A stretch of DNA of 64,000 nucleotides, taken from Heterodera schachtii (taxonomy: Eukaryota; Nematoda; Chromadorea; Rhabditida; Heteroderidae). The DNA lies in assembly GCA_023374025.1 (NCBI GenBank), contig SIJG01000156.1, positions 1 through 64,000 of the forward strand, written 5' to 3'. Shown piece after piece: positions 9,928 to 19,700 of the stretch. Numbering within the stretch: position 1 is the first letter of the stretch; each line of letters begins with the position of its first letter. The notes under the pieces were generated by a model. The model saw only the letters and a program-made list of their open reading frames with translations. It had not been told where the DNA came from and did no database searches. A program made the translations under genes and the position numbers.

Positions 9928-10190
9928 TGTTGAGCCGGTTGATTGCTCAAACAATATTTGTGAAAGTCGAACACCAAATAAATTTATTAAACACAAATGG
10001 AAAATAAATTAACAAATATTTGTCGGAGGGACGGAGCAATTTCGGGGAGCACAAAATATGAAGGAAAAACAATACAATGAATGTGGATGGACGAAGGGAA
10101 GGGCAGGAATAAATGGGGCAAAAATCAATATGGGGTCAAAGAGCCCAAGAGAGTGAATTGCAAATATTTGAATTATTTGCCTCTCTAACA
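9928..10190 (-). repeat. 3' LTR of gypsy copy 1
   Basis: 263 bp beginning TGTTGAGCCGG and ending CTCTCTAACA in plus orientation. It matches 14568-14829 throughout, with a C/G difference near AGCAATTT(C/G)GGGG and one A-run length difference. It contains an ATTTATT-type A/T-rich stretch suited to polyadenylation. Confidence 0.95.
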
Positions 10191-10201
10191 CCTCCCCTTT
10201 T
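10191..10201 (-). other. Polypurine tract of gypsy copy 1
   Basis: On the minus strand AAAAGGGGAGG directly precedes the 3' LTR (TGTTAGAGAG), the expected position of the plus-strand DNA primer. Confidence 0.8.
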
Positions 10202-10229
10202 AAATCCAACTGATCAGTGCCATGATCAG

Positions 10230-12311
10230 TCACACATAGGACGATCGGCTGGGGTCGATTTGAAGGCGATCAACGGGCCGGCGATTTCGAGTCGGATACC
10301 GTCGGGCTGGCGGTGATTGATTGGCTGGCGGGGCTTCTGCCAAATTTTGGTCCCTTAATGGAATTGGGAGGCCAAAAGTGCCATTGATCACATCAAGCGG
10401 GTCTTCGATGTCCTCATCCGGGATTTGACGTGCGCGGATTTGGTTTGCATGAAATCGACCGCGAGAGTTATTCGGCAATTCGACGGTGTAAATGACACCC
10501 TTTTTGTCGATAATTTTGCCGGGGCGCCAATCAGCTGAATTGTGCCGACGTGTGAAGACTAATTGTCCGATGTCAAATGATCGGAATTTGGCGCCGTGTT
10601 TCTTGTTGAATTGGTCCTCCATTTTGTCGTCCTTGACGATTGGAATTGACAGCGGAGGGCGGAGAAGGTCGAGGCCAATTCGAGGCTTTCGGCCAAGAAA
10701 TAATTCGGCCGGGCATTTTCCATCAAGAGTTTTGGATGGCGTGGTGCGATAGGTGAGTAGAAAAGTTTCGAGCACATTGCCGTCAACTCCCTCCCCTTTT
10801 ATTTTCGCGAATGCCCTCTTAAAAGTGTCGACCATCCGCTCGGCTTGGCCATTTGACTGTGGCATGTACGGCGCTGTGAAAATGTGTTCAATTCCGTTCG
10901 ATTTAACGAAATTTTGGAATTGATGGCTTTGGAATTGAGTGCCGTTGTCGGAAACAATCGTTTCCGGAATGCCGTAGTGCGCGATCAATGAGCGCATTTT
11001 GGAGATTGTGGCCGTCGCATTTGTCGAATTCATTTCAAAAATCTCCGGAAATTTTGAAAATGAATCGACGACGATCAGATACATTTTGCCATGAAATGGC
11101 CCGGCGTAGTCGATATGAATGCGCTTCCACGGGCCATCAGATTTTGGCCATGACTGCAGTGTCGTCTTGATTGGATTTTTGGCGACAGCTGCGCATGGAG
11201 TGCATTTTTGGACGAACGTTTCGATTTCGGTGTCCATCAATGGCCAGTAGACATGCATTCGGGCCAAAGATTTCATCCGTTTGACTCCCGGATGTCCCTG
11301 ATGAAGCATTTTGAGAATTTGCTTCTGCAGCGATTTTGGGATGATTGTTCGGTCGCCAAACATCAGACAGTCCTTGACGATCGAGATTTCGTCGCGACGT
11401 CGATAAAATTGTGTGAATTTGGCAATGTCCAGGCCCTCAATTTGCTGAAAATTTTTGACTTCCGGCCACTTATTTTTGACAAATTGGCGAATTTGTTCGA
11501 GTGCCGGATCATTTGCTGTTTCTTGGAGCAAATTCTTGAAAGTGATCGGCATTTGGTTGACATTGTTGATCAAATTGTGATCCAATGCCGTTTCAACTTC
11601 AAATGATGCGATGATGACTTCGTCATCGTCGGATTTTGACTTTTGGACTGAAATTAGGCGAGATAATGCATCTGCCTGTCCAAATTTGTCCGTTTTGACG
11701 TATTGTATGTCGAAGTCGTAAGCCGTCAAAATGAGTGACCAACGGACGAGTCGATTGTGCGAATGCTTCGGGACACCGTCTTTATTTCCGAAAATTTTCT
11801 TCAGCGGCTGGTGATCCGTCAGCAATGTAAATTTTCTGCCGAAAATCATCTTATGGAAGCGTTTGACGGCTTCCACGAGTGCCAGCGCTTCTTTTTCGAT
11901 TTGGCCATAATTTTGCTCAGCCGGTGTAAGTGAACGCGAAAAATGCGACACGGCTTTTATTGAGCCGTCGGCAAATTTGTGTGAAATGACACCGCCGATG
12001 CCATATTGTGAAGCATCGGCTGCGACGATTATCGGCAAATTTGGGTCAAAATGCGTCAATGCCAGCTCCGATTGTAGCATTGAAATTATTTTGGTGAACG
12101 CATTTTGACATTTGGGTGACCAATCCCATTTGGCATCCTTCTTCAGCAGTTCAGTCCAGGGGCTGTCGAACAAACCGGAAATTTCGCACAAATTCCTGGT
12201 AATAATTGACCATGCCCAAGTATGAACGCAATTCGCTGACATTCGAGGGGATGCGCATTTCCGCAATGGCTGTGATCTTGTTTGGGTCCGGGCGACGTCC
12301 ATTTTGATCAA
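10230..12311 (-). CDS. Gypsy copy 1 pol, RNase H and integrase part
   Basis: Continues the polyprotein after a frame break near 12178. Coding similarity starts at about GLFDSPWTELLKKD; the upstream residues of this frame are out-of-frame sequence. RNase H shows IIVAADASQYGIGG and LLTDHQPL. The integrase has its zinc-binding H-H-C-C (HQGHPGVKRM ... CTPCA), then the catalytic triad IDYAGP, VSDNGTQF and NGQAER. A basic C-terminal region (RRYPTRNRRPVDR) ends just before the polypurine tract. It would cut and join element DNA into the host genome. All catalytic residues are present. Confidence 0.9.
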   Translation of the reverse strand: MIKMDVARTQTRSQPLRKCASPRMSANCVHTWAWSIITRNLCEISGLFDSPWTELLKKDAKWDWSPKCQNAFTKIISMLQSELALTHFDPNLPIIVAADASQYGIGGVISHKFADGSIKAVSHFSRSLTPAEQNYGQIEKEALALVEAVKRFHKMIFGRKFTLLTDHQPLKKIFGNKDGVPKHSHNRLVRWSLILTAYDFDIQYVKTDKFGQADALSRLISVQKSKSDDDEVIIASFEVETALDHNLINNVNQMPITFKNLLQETANDPALEQIRQFVKNKWPEVKNFQQIEGLDIAKFTQFYRRRDEISIVKDCLMFGDRTIIPKSLQKQILKMLHQGHPGVKRMKSLARMHVYWPLMDTEIETFVQKCTPCAAVAKNPIKTTLQSWPKSDGPWKRIHIDYAGPFHGKMYLIVVDSFSKFPEIFEMNSTNATATISKMRSLIAHYGIPETIVSDNGTQFQSHQFQNFVKSNGIEHIFTAPYMPQSNGQAERMVDTFKRAFAKIKGEGVDGNVLETFLLTYRTTPSKTLDGKCPAELFLGRKPRIGLDLLRPPLSIPIVKDDKMEDQFNKKHGAKFRSFDIGQLVFTRRHNSADWRPGKIIDKKGVIYTVELPNNSRGRFHANQIRARQIPDEDIEDPLDVINGTFGLPIPLRDQNLAEAPPANQSPPARRYPTRNRRPVDRLQIDPSRSSYV

Positions 12312-13563
12312 TGATCACGCCCAAATATTTGATTTCATTTTTGAAAAATGAACATTTGTCCATTCGGACTTTGAACCCCCATTCTGAAATTCGGGTGAAT
12401 ATTTGGTCCAAATGTTGGCGATGTTGATCAAAGGTCGCGCTGACGATGATGACGTCGTCCAAATAAGCCAATGCGAATGGCAAACCGGAGAGCATGTTGT
12501 CCATCACCGATTGAAAAATCCCGGGGGCGGATTTCACTCCAAATGGCAGCCGCTCATATTGGTAGTGACCCCGGTGTGTAGCGATTGTACACAATTTCTT
12601 TGATTCGTCGGCCAGTTCGATTTGCAGATATGCATCCGACAAATCCAATTTTGTGAAGAATTTTCCACCATTCAGTGTGGCGAAAATGTCGGCTGGCAAT
12701 GGCAAAGGATGTTGGTTTAATTGAAGAGAGTCGTTGAGCCCGGTGGAGAAATCAGCGCACAGACGAGCAGTTCCGTTCGCTTTCTTGACCACCAAAATTG
12801 GGGCGGACCAGTCGGTGTGTTCGACCGGTGTGATGACGTTCATTTTCTCCAACCGATCCAATTCTGCATTGATTATTGGCAGCGTTGAATAAGGCACTGG
12901 ACGGGCGCGCTTGAACGTTGGATTTGCGCCTTCGTTGAGCATCAGATGGGCTTTCATTTTGGAACAGTAGCCAAGGCCCTCTGAAAATATTTGCTCATAT
13001 TTTTGTGGTAATATTTCGACGAATTGTTGAATTTTGGCCGCATCATTTGACGAAATTTTATTGATTTGGACGGGGCTGATCATTCGCCGAATTTCTTCCA
13101 GGAATCCAAACGCTTCCATTGCCGGCGTGCCCAAAAGATTCAATGATCCCGATTTGGCAACATAATATGGCAGAGTTGCTTGAATCCCGTTGAATTTGAA
13201 GGTGGCGGTCCCGCGTCCAAGGAATTTGCACCGCTTTCCGTCGAAAAAGCGTGCCTCTTCCGAACATTTTTGAATTGGCGGTCGGCCCATTGCGTCGTAA
13301 TCATCCTCGTTGATGATGATGATTTCCGCACCGCTGTCCAGAACGAAGCCAATTATAGTTCCATTCACAATGATCGGTGCTTTCAGCAGATTTGATGAGT
13401 GAATGGAATTGATGTAGGCCGCGGGGAGCATCACCGTATTTGTGTTGAAATTTTTGCCTTTATTTTGGTGATAAGCTCGAATTTTGTCGCATTGCCTGTC
13501 GATGTGGCCTCTGCGATTACATTTGCGGCAAATATTTACCTTCTTTGGGCAGTCCTGGCCCAA
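12151..13563 (-). CDS. Gypsy copy 1 pol, zinc knuckle, protease and reverse transcriptase
   Basis: Starts with a CCHC zinc knuckle (CRKCNRRGHIDRQC), followed by an aspartic protease with the active-site box FVLDSGAE. A reverse transcriptase follows with ARLCADFS, KLDLSDAYLQIE, LPFGVKSAPGIFQ and catalytic YLDD (LAYLDDVII). The frame runs out after NYYQEFVRNF near 12180, where the natural continuation (SGLFD...) is in the next frame, so one base appears lost or gained there. Upstream, a second zinc-knuckle-like motif (CYRCGELHWA) sits in yet another frame near 13580, marking another break. Confidence 0.9.
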   Translation of the reverse strand: MGQDCPKKVNICRKCNRRGHIDRQCDKIRAYHQNKGKNFNTNTVMLPAAYINSIHSSNLLKAPIIVNGTIIGFVLDSGAEIIIINEDDYDAMGRPPIQKCSEEARFFDGKRCKFLGRGTATFKFNGIQATLPYYVAKSGSLNLLGTPAMEAFGFLEEIRRMISPVQINKISSNDAAKIQQFVEILPQKYEQIFSEGLGYCSKMKAHLMLNEGANPTFKRARPVPYSTLPIINAELDRLEKMNVITPVEHTDWSAPILVVKKANGTARLCADFSTGLNDSLQLNQHPLPLPADIFATLNGGKFFTKLDLSDAYLQIELADESKKLCTIATHRGHYQYERLPFGVKSAPGIFQSVMDNMLSGLPFALAYLDDVIIVSATFDQHRQHLDQIFTRISEWGFKVRMDKCSFFKNEIKYLGVIIDQNGRRPDPNKITAIAEMRIPSNVSELRSYLGMVNYYQEFVRNFRFVRQPLD

Positions 13564-13579
13564 TGCAATTCACCGCAAC

Positions 13580-13908
13580 GATAGCAGTTGCTCGGCGGGG
13601 CTTTGGCCTTTGAATTGCCCGAAAATTTCTGATTTGGGCGACCGTTTCCGCGAATTTGGTGATTTGGCGATGATTTGCCATGTTGAATTGCGTTGATTTT
13701 GGGCTTCGGCTGCCTCCAAAATTTTTGCTTCCGCCTCCGTTTTTAACTGTGTATTTAAGTCATCGACGACTTTGTCGAATAATTTGGCTGTTTTTGTCGT
13801 CTTTGAGTCCTCCGCTGTGAGACGTGCGAGGATGTGCTGGCGTAATTTTGCGTCGCTTGGTGACTTCAGCGACGTGAGAAGAACCAGGCATTTGAATTCC
13901 TCTTCGTT
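13580..13908 (-). CDS. Gypsy copy 1 gag, C-terminal part (separate frame)
   Basis: Between the gag frame ending at 13908 and the pol frame starting at 13563, a minus-strand frame is open and reads like gag: EEEFKCLVLLTSL, KLRQHILARLTAED, LFDKVVDDLNTQLKTEAEAK, then a Ser/Lys-rich segment and the first zinc-knuckle-like motif. It is out of frame with both neighbours, so single-base indels occur near 13920 and 13580. It is not usable as a gene on its own. Confidence 0.6.
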
Positions 13909-14429
13909 TAATTCCGAAAACGGAATTTGCGGAGGGCTGCCTTCAATCGGTTCACAAAAATTTCAAAAATTTCGCCATCCTCCCGACACACTCGCAGGCA
14001 TTCGTAGCGATCAATCGCTAACGACGGCGGATGAGAGAACAATTTGATTAGACGACTTTTGGTGTCCGCAAAATTGAATTTGGTGATCTCCTCAGGCAGG
14101 CAGTAGCGCTTATATTCGCCGAAAGCGGACGGGTTCAGCTTTGTCATCAGTAATTTGACTTTGGCTTCATCCGCCATATTTGCCGCCGCGCAATCCAATG
14201 CGAATTGGAAGCGCTCCAACCACTCCTCGAATTCTTCGGCATTTTCTGCTGAAAATGGGTGGATGTCCGGCAAAGTGATGTTTTGTGCCGGCTGAGTTGC
14301 GGTGGAAGTCGGCGCGCTCTGCTGCTTGATCGCTTGCGTCAATTTTTCCAAAATGTCGGCGAGCGTCTTGTCCATTGTTGATTTGGAGGATGGACTTAGA
14401 CGAAGAAACTGCACATAGCAGAACCGCAC
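13908..14429 (-). CDS. Gypsy copy 1 gag, N-terminal part
   Basis: Encodes a retrotransposon capsid region. A likely start is the internal Met of MDKTLADILEKL (about residue 19). The stretch FEEWLERFQFALDCA, followed by AKVKLLMTKLNPSAF and FADTKSRLIKLFSHPPS, is the helix pattern of Ty3/gypsy gag capsid domains. The frame ends prematurely at KFRFRN-stop, and coding continues one frame over (ELNEEEF). Confidence 0.85.
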   Translation of the reverse strand: MRFCYVQFLRLSPSSKSTMDKTLADILEKLTQAIKQQSAPTSTATQPAQNITLPDIHPFSAENAEEFEEWLERFQFALDCAAANMADEAKVKLLMTKLNPSAFGEYKRYCLPEEITKFNFADTKSRLIKLFSHPPSLAIDRYECLRVCREDGEIFEIFVNRLKAALRKFRFRN

Positions 14430-14567
14430 ACAAAATTAGTGATTGGTTTTTTGAAGATTTCTGCGAAATCCAAAAATCAACACGAGATTTTTGAATTTCC
14501 ACAATTCGAACAATTTCAACACGAGAAATGTTCGAAGTGAAGTCCTGAAGAACGGGCGTCGCCAATG

Positions 14568-14829
14568 TTGAGCCGGTTGATTGCTCAAACAATATTTGTG
14601 AAAGTCGAACACCAAATAAATTTATTAAACACAAATGGAAAATAAATTAACAAATATTTGTCGGAGGGACGGAGCAATTTGGGGGAGCACAAAAATATGA
14701 AGGAAAAACAATACAATGAATGTGGATGGACGAAGGGAAGGGCAGGAATAAATGGGGCAAAAATCAATATGGGGTCAAAGAGCCCAAGAGAGTGAATTGC
14801 AAATATTTGAATTATTTGCCTCTCTAACA
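14568..14829 (-). repeat. 5' LTR of gypsy copy 1
   Basis: 262 bp matching the LTR at 9928-10190 and followed outside by the GCGCG duplication. Just inside, the minus strand reads TTGGCGACGCCCGTTC, the place of the tRNA primer site. TGGCGACGCC would pair with a tRNA ending in CGCCA, but I cannot name the tRNA. Confidence 0.95.
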
Positions 14830-14884
14830 GCGCGGGATTTTGCGGGATCTCAGTCCGCAATCCCGCATTTTTTTTTAGAAATTG

Positions 14885-15003
14885 CTGGTGTGCCGTAAGC
14901 GATGATGAAGCGGCGGAATGATCGGAAAATTGGCACTGTTCTATTAAAAAAAGAAATTGGCCAATGAAATCATTAAAAAAATTTTGCAGATTAAGGGGCC
15001 AAT
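14885..15003 (-). pseudogene. Second decayed copy of the defensin-like gene 5' region
   Basis: Plus-strand order GTGTGCCG.AAG.GATGATGAAGCGGCGG, ATGATCGGAAAATTGGCA, AAAAAGAAAT.GGC.AATGAAA and TTTTGCAGATT..GGGGCCAA parallels 8738-8870. The start codon itself is lost (GGCACTG instead of GGCATAC). The rest of the gene is missing. The gypsy copy 1 insertion separates this fragment from the one at 9641. Confidence 0.55.
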
Positions 15004-15497
15004 TTAAAAAGTTAATTTACTTTTTTTGGGGTTTTTTAATATATTTGATTTTCATTTCGGTTTTCGTTTTCGTCAAAACCATTGTTTTCATTTCGCGAGG
15101 AATACGAACTGAACTGGTCAGACTTGCTGATGGAAATTGACGTCGTACTAGGAGAAGATGCGGGGCGAGAAGCGATGATGCTCACACAAATTAGGAACGG
15201 GGGAATTGTATCCCAAAGTCCAAACACAATTAAAAGAATTTACTTTTACAATTAAAAGTCCAAGCAGCGAAGAAATTGCACAAACATTTTAAAATTCACA
15301 AAAACGAACGAATATCCAAAACTGAATATGAGGAGTGACCAGAGGAGAAAAGTCGGCAGCGGAAAACAATCAATAAATGAAAAAGGCGGGAGATTCAAAA
15401 TTGAGAATGAAAGGACAAAAATAAATGAGAGAGAATACAATTAAGTAATTAATTAATTAAGTCAAAAAAATTGGGAATAAATAAATTAACAATCTTA

Positions 15498-15600
15498 TCA
15501 CATCCTCGCCCTACAAAGAAGCGATGTCCACAGAGCTGGCAATTCGGGAACGCACTCAGCTAACCGAAAGGCAGTGGTGAGGATGAGATCAACGGCGGTC
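15498..15600 (-). other. Conserved 3' terminus of the gypsy-like family, with candidate polypurine tract
   Basis: Minus-strand order TTTCGG...GAGTGCGTTCCCGAATT, GACATCGCTTCTTTGTAGGG, CGAGGATGTG. The same succession (TTTCAACGCCGAATGCACT, GACATCGCTTCATAGAGGG, CGAGGATGTG) occurs at 20205-20290. Conservation across the two sites, with the surrounding sequence differing, marks it as a functional end of the element family. Confidence 0.45.
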
Positions 15601-16797
15601 ATTTCCACGGCGAGGGCGATTCCAAGTTGACTGCGCAAATGGACGGCGATATGGGTGGTGCTGCTGAGGAGGAAAACGTCCGCGCGATCCCGATTGTCCA
15701 AAGTGTCCACGTCCTCTTTCTTCTCGACTCGTGCCCGCCTTTGGCCCCTCTTCGTCCTTCTTTTCCGGCTCGTTGGCCTCATCCTTTGGCATTCCCTTGA
15801 CTTGAGACATGACCCAAGCCCTTAGGATCAAAAGGCCTTTTTCCGTCATCTTCCCGTCGCTGGTCACATGGTCGGTGTTGTAACCGGTGCCGAAGCGCCA
15901 CAATTCCAACACTGATCGGCCCGCCGGTGTCGTCGTCACAAACTTAACATTTCCTGGCATCGCTCCGAAATGTTCCTTCATTTTGACCACCAATTCTTCA
16001 TGTTCGACCATCTTTTCCTTGATAAATGGTGGTGGCAGCCAAAAAACCGGCACATGACTGAACCGCTTCAACAGCTGCTCAAGTCTCCCCACTCGCTCCA
16101 TCACATTTTCGATCGTCTCATCTCCTCTTATCGAGTCCCGCCCAACCATCACGATGGCAACCTTCACTTTGGAGGAGAGAATGGCGCCGTCGAACGCCCT
16201 GATCACTTCGGTGATTGTTCCATTTTCGGCACCGATAAAATGCGATTTGGGCCAAAGTTTGATCAGTTGTTTGGCTGAGGAATCGCCGATGATCACTGTC
16301 GCCGTCTCGACCAACAGCTGCTTCCGGTGGATGATTGTAGCGCGAACTTTTTCGAGAACGAAGTTGGCCCTTTTCAGCATTTCGTGCCATCCCGTCTTCT
16401 CCGATTCGGGCAATTCGGCGACAACGTTCGGCATTGGCACTTCAATTGGCGCGTAGCCTGTCTTCATCAGCTTCTCTCGTGTGACCGCACATCGTTCGAC
16501 CCATGCCGTAAAAGCACTCTCAATGTCATTTTCCGTCGGGAAAAAGCCATTCTTCACAAGGTCTTCGCGTCCGCCACTGTATGCGATCAGTTCGAAGCCG
16601 ACGGGTGCACTGATTACAAGCTGTGTCAACTTTTGGCCGCCGGCGACTGATGAGACTGCGCCCGATTTCAGTAAGAAATTACTGAGGAGAGCCTTCATTG
16701 GCGTGCCGATCACCTTAAATCCGACTTTTTCATCAACACTTCCCATCTTTTCTTGTCTTCCAATCACTTTAAGGCCTAGGCCGGCCCTCTCAAGCAC
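15589..16797 (-). CDS. Downstream ORF of gypsy-like element, degenerate SGNH/GDSL hydrolase-like
   Basis: About 400 residues after pol in a different frame. The frame is open and protein-like further upstream (GGLGTEHRN, LTAADLDPVLERAGL) to about 16905, so it overlaps pol by at least 100 nt and may be reached by frameshifting or splicing. Residues about 165-335 resemble an SGNH fold: VIIGDSSAKQL (GDS nucleophile block), GAENGTITEV (Gly block), VAIVMVGRDS (GxND-like, Asn replaced) and a late TDHVTSDGKMTEKG (D..H block, His position not conserved). The tail is Gly/Arg/Pro-rich and basic (RGRGHFGQSGSRGRF). Esterase-like domains are known in CR1 ORF1 proteins; here it sits where an envelope gene would be. 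Catalysis is doubtful. Confidence 0.6.
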   Translation of the reverse strand: MLERAGLGLKVIGRQEKMGSVDEKVGFKVIGTPMKALLSNFLLKSGAVSSVAGGQKLTQLVISAPVGFELIAYSGGREDLVKNGFFPTENDIESAFTAWVERCAVTREKLMKTGYAPIEVPMPNVVAELPESEKTGWHEMLKRANFVLEKVRATIIHRKQLLVETATVIIGDSSAKQLIKLWPKSHFIGAENGTITEVIRAFDGAILSSKVKVAIVMVGRDSIRGDETIENVMERVGRLEQLLKRFSHVPVFWLPPPFIKEKMVEHEELVVKMKEHFGAMPGNVKFVTTTPAGRSVLELWRFGTGYNTDHVTSDGKMTEKGLLILRAWVMSQVKGMPKDEANEPEKKDEEGPKAGTSREERGRGHFGQSGSRGRFPPQQHHPYRRPFAQSTWNRPRRGNDRR

Positions 16798-19700
16798 TGG
16801 GTCGAGGTCGGCAGCCGTTAATTGGACACAATTTCGATGTTCCGTGCCGAGTCCGCCAGCATTGCATCTCCCAAACCAAAGGATGCTCCGCGTTGTCCTT
16901 CGCTCTCACCTCGCCGTCAGCTGAATTTGCAATTGTCCTCAATTGCCCAATAAAAAGCTGGCCCATATTTTCCGATTTTTGAAATTCTTCCATTTTAATG
17001 GTCCCATTTCCAAATTTAACACTTTTTGTTTGTGTAATTTGTCCATTTTCTTTACACGTCTCAATATCCATTTCATGGCACACCAAACAGACAACACTCA
17101 GCAATGCGTTCAACTGATTTTTGAAGGGGTTTTTACCCCGGGGAAGAGTACTAATATCCGGTACACCTTCCGGAACTTTCACAAGCCGTTCGATTGGAAC
17201 ACTTATAGGTTCAAAATTCGGTTTATCGACCGGAACCAATTTTGCTGACGAATCAGAGAGATCCAAAATTTTATAAGGACCAAACTGATTCCAAAGGAGT
17301 TTTCGATGGGCTGCGCGGGTATTTACGCCCGGAAAAATGACCATTACTCTCTCGCCGATCTTGAATTTCTCTGCTGTCACTTTTGGTTGTTTGTCATAGT
17401 GAGTTTTCATCTTTATGCGCGCAATTTTCGAGTTTTCCTGTGCTAATTTGATTAGCTGCGCAATATTTTCGCGAAAAAGTTGAATGTAAGTGTCTACATC
17501 AACTGTATAGTTCGGGTTAACTGGCAAAAATATCTCAGTTGGAAAATTTGGGATTTTCCCAAACATCAAATGGTAAGGCGAGAATTTAGTTGTCTCGGAT
17601 GGAGTGATATTGTACGCAAAAATGACAAATGGGAGTCTTTCATCCCATGTCCAGTTCGATGCCGTTGACCGTTTTAACATTGCCAAAATGGTCTGATTTG
17701 CGCGTTCCGTGATTCCATTCGCCTGTGGATCATATCCGGATGTCAACGATCTCTCGACTTTCAAAATTTTCACAATTTCGTTCAGAGTTTCGTTTACAAA
17801 CTCTTTTCCCCTGTCGCTGTGTAACTTTTTCGGAGTTCCAAGAATCAAAATAAAATTCCTGACGAATTCGCTGGCAATTGTGTCCGCACTTTTGTTAGGA
17901 ATTGGGACAGCAACCAAATATTTAGAAAAATGGTCAACCGCAACCAATATATATTTGTTCGATGAATGGGCAGGCCCAATCGAAAGCACATCAATGCACA
18001 CCAATTCAAGTGGTTCCGACGTTTGGACGATTTTCATTGGCGGTTCATTTGCTCGTGGCTTTCGTGAATGCGCACAAATCCGGCATTTTTGAACCATTTT
18101 AACGCAGTCTGCGTACATATTTGGCCAGAAAAATTGTTGAGCGAGTTGAACATAAATCTTTTTTCCGCTCATGTGTCCCGCGCAACTTCCTGAATGGCGC
18201 TCTCTGATCAATGCGTCACGAAAGATGAATGGCACAAAGAGGCGTACTTTTCCATCTTTTTCGCACTTGTAGAGGAGTTCATCCAAAATTGTGAAATTTG
18301 GAAGAAATGAAATAAGCTTTTGCTTATTTTTTGGGTCCTGTGGTACAATTCTTTTGTCCAAAAAGTCATAGACAAAGTCCAATTCGCTTTCCTTGGTCTT
18401 TTCAATCCATTTCTGCCGATTTTTGACCTCGTCCAATTCCGTTTGAATTTGGCACATTTTTATGTGCGCAATTCTTGAAATTTCGATTTCAGCTGGAAAA
18501 TCGGGACATTTTAGCGCTGGTGAGCGTGACAAGAGGTCGGCGATCACATTCTTCTTCCCTGGCTGATATTCAACCTGCAGTATGAATCTCGAATTCAGCT
18601 GCATCAGCCATTTGTCGACACGGCTGTTTCCGGTCTCCGTTTTACTTTTGAACATGTGGACAAGTGCCCGATGGTCGGTAAAGACTCTCGTTGGTAGCAT
18701 GGTGATAAACTGCGAAAATTTTCTGGCTCCGAAGCGAACAGCAAGCGCTTCTAATTCCGTTGGACAATATTTGCTCTCGTGAGAGTTACACTTTCTTGAG
18801 GCAAAGTAAATTGGCCTAACATTTGCGTTTTCGTCCGGTTGACAAAGAATTGCGGCGATTCCAATTTTGCTGGCATCAGTCATCATTATGAACTGACGGG
18901 ATGGTTCATTTTTTGCCGCTTCGAAGTTTGGAAAGTGCAAAATTACGTCGTCCAAAATTTTTTGCTTTAAGGCCTTTATTGCCTCTTTTTCCAATTTGCC
19001 GACAGCAAATTCAGCATCTTTCTTCAACAGTCCGTACAAAGGCGCGGCGATGGCTCCAAAACCAAAAATAAATTTTCGGTAGTATGCCAAAAATCCAAGA
19101 AGCGATTGAAGTGCCTTTTTTGACGTTGGAATTGGCAATTCCATAATCGGACGTACTTTGTTTACATCCATTTTTATTCCTTCAGTAGTGAGAATGTGCC
19201 CAAGAAACGGTAGTTCGTTTGCCGAAAAATGGCACTTGCTGATTTTTAATTTTAGTCCTGCTTCCCGAATTCGTTCGAACACTATTTGTAAGTGCTCTTG
19301 ATGCTTTTCCCACGACTCGGTGGCAATTAAGATATCATCAATATAGATGAAGACAAAATCGTTGATTAATCCCTCGAAAAGCTGTGACATAAATCGTTGA
19401 AAAGTTGCAACGGCGTTGCAAAGTCCAAACGGCAAAACGACGAACTCGTGAAGCCCAAATTCTGTGGCAAAGGCCGTTTTGTCGATCGATTCCGGCGACA
19501 TTTTAATTTGCCAGTAACCCGAAAGAAAGTCGAGAGTCGAAAAAATTTTCTTGCCTCCCAGTGCCAATAATGTGTTGTCAATATTCGGCAAAGGATATGC
19601 ATCCTTTACAGTGACTGAGTTCAGTCCCCTGTAGTCCACACAGAAACGGAGTGTGCCATCCTTTTTCGGCACAATCACAATTGGTGAAGCCCATGGAGAC

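Larger units (their letters stand above)
9928..14829 (-). mobile_element. Ty3/gypsy LTR retrotransposon (copy 1)
   Basis: The element lies on the minus strand: gag at 14429-13580, then protease, reverse transcriptase, RNase H and integrase down to 10230. It is bounded by LTRs of 263 and 262 bp that start TGT and end ACA and that I see differing at only about two positions. A GCGCG target duplication flanks it at 9923-9927 and 14830-14834. The polypurine tract AAAAGGGGAGG sits just inside the 3' LTR (10191-10201). Near-identical LTRs imply recent insertion, yet gag-pol carries at least three frame breaks. The target looks like another GC-rich repeat (GGGATCT.GCGCG). Confidence 0.95.
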
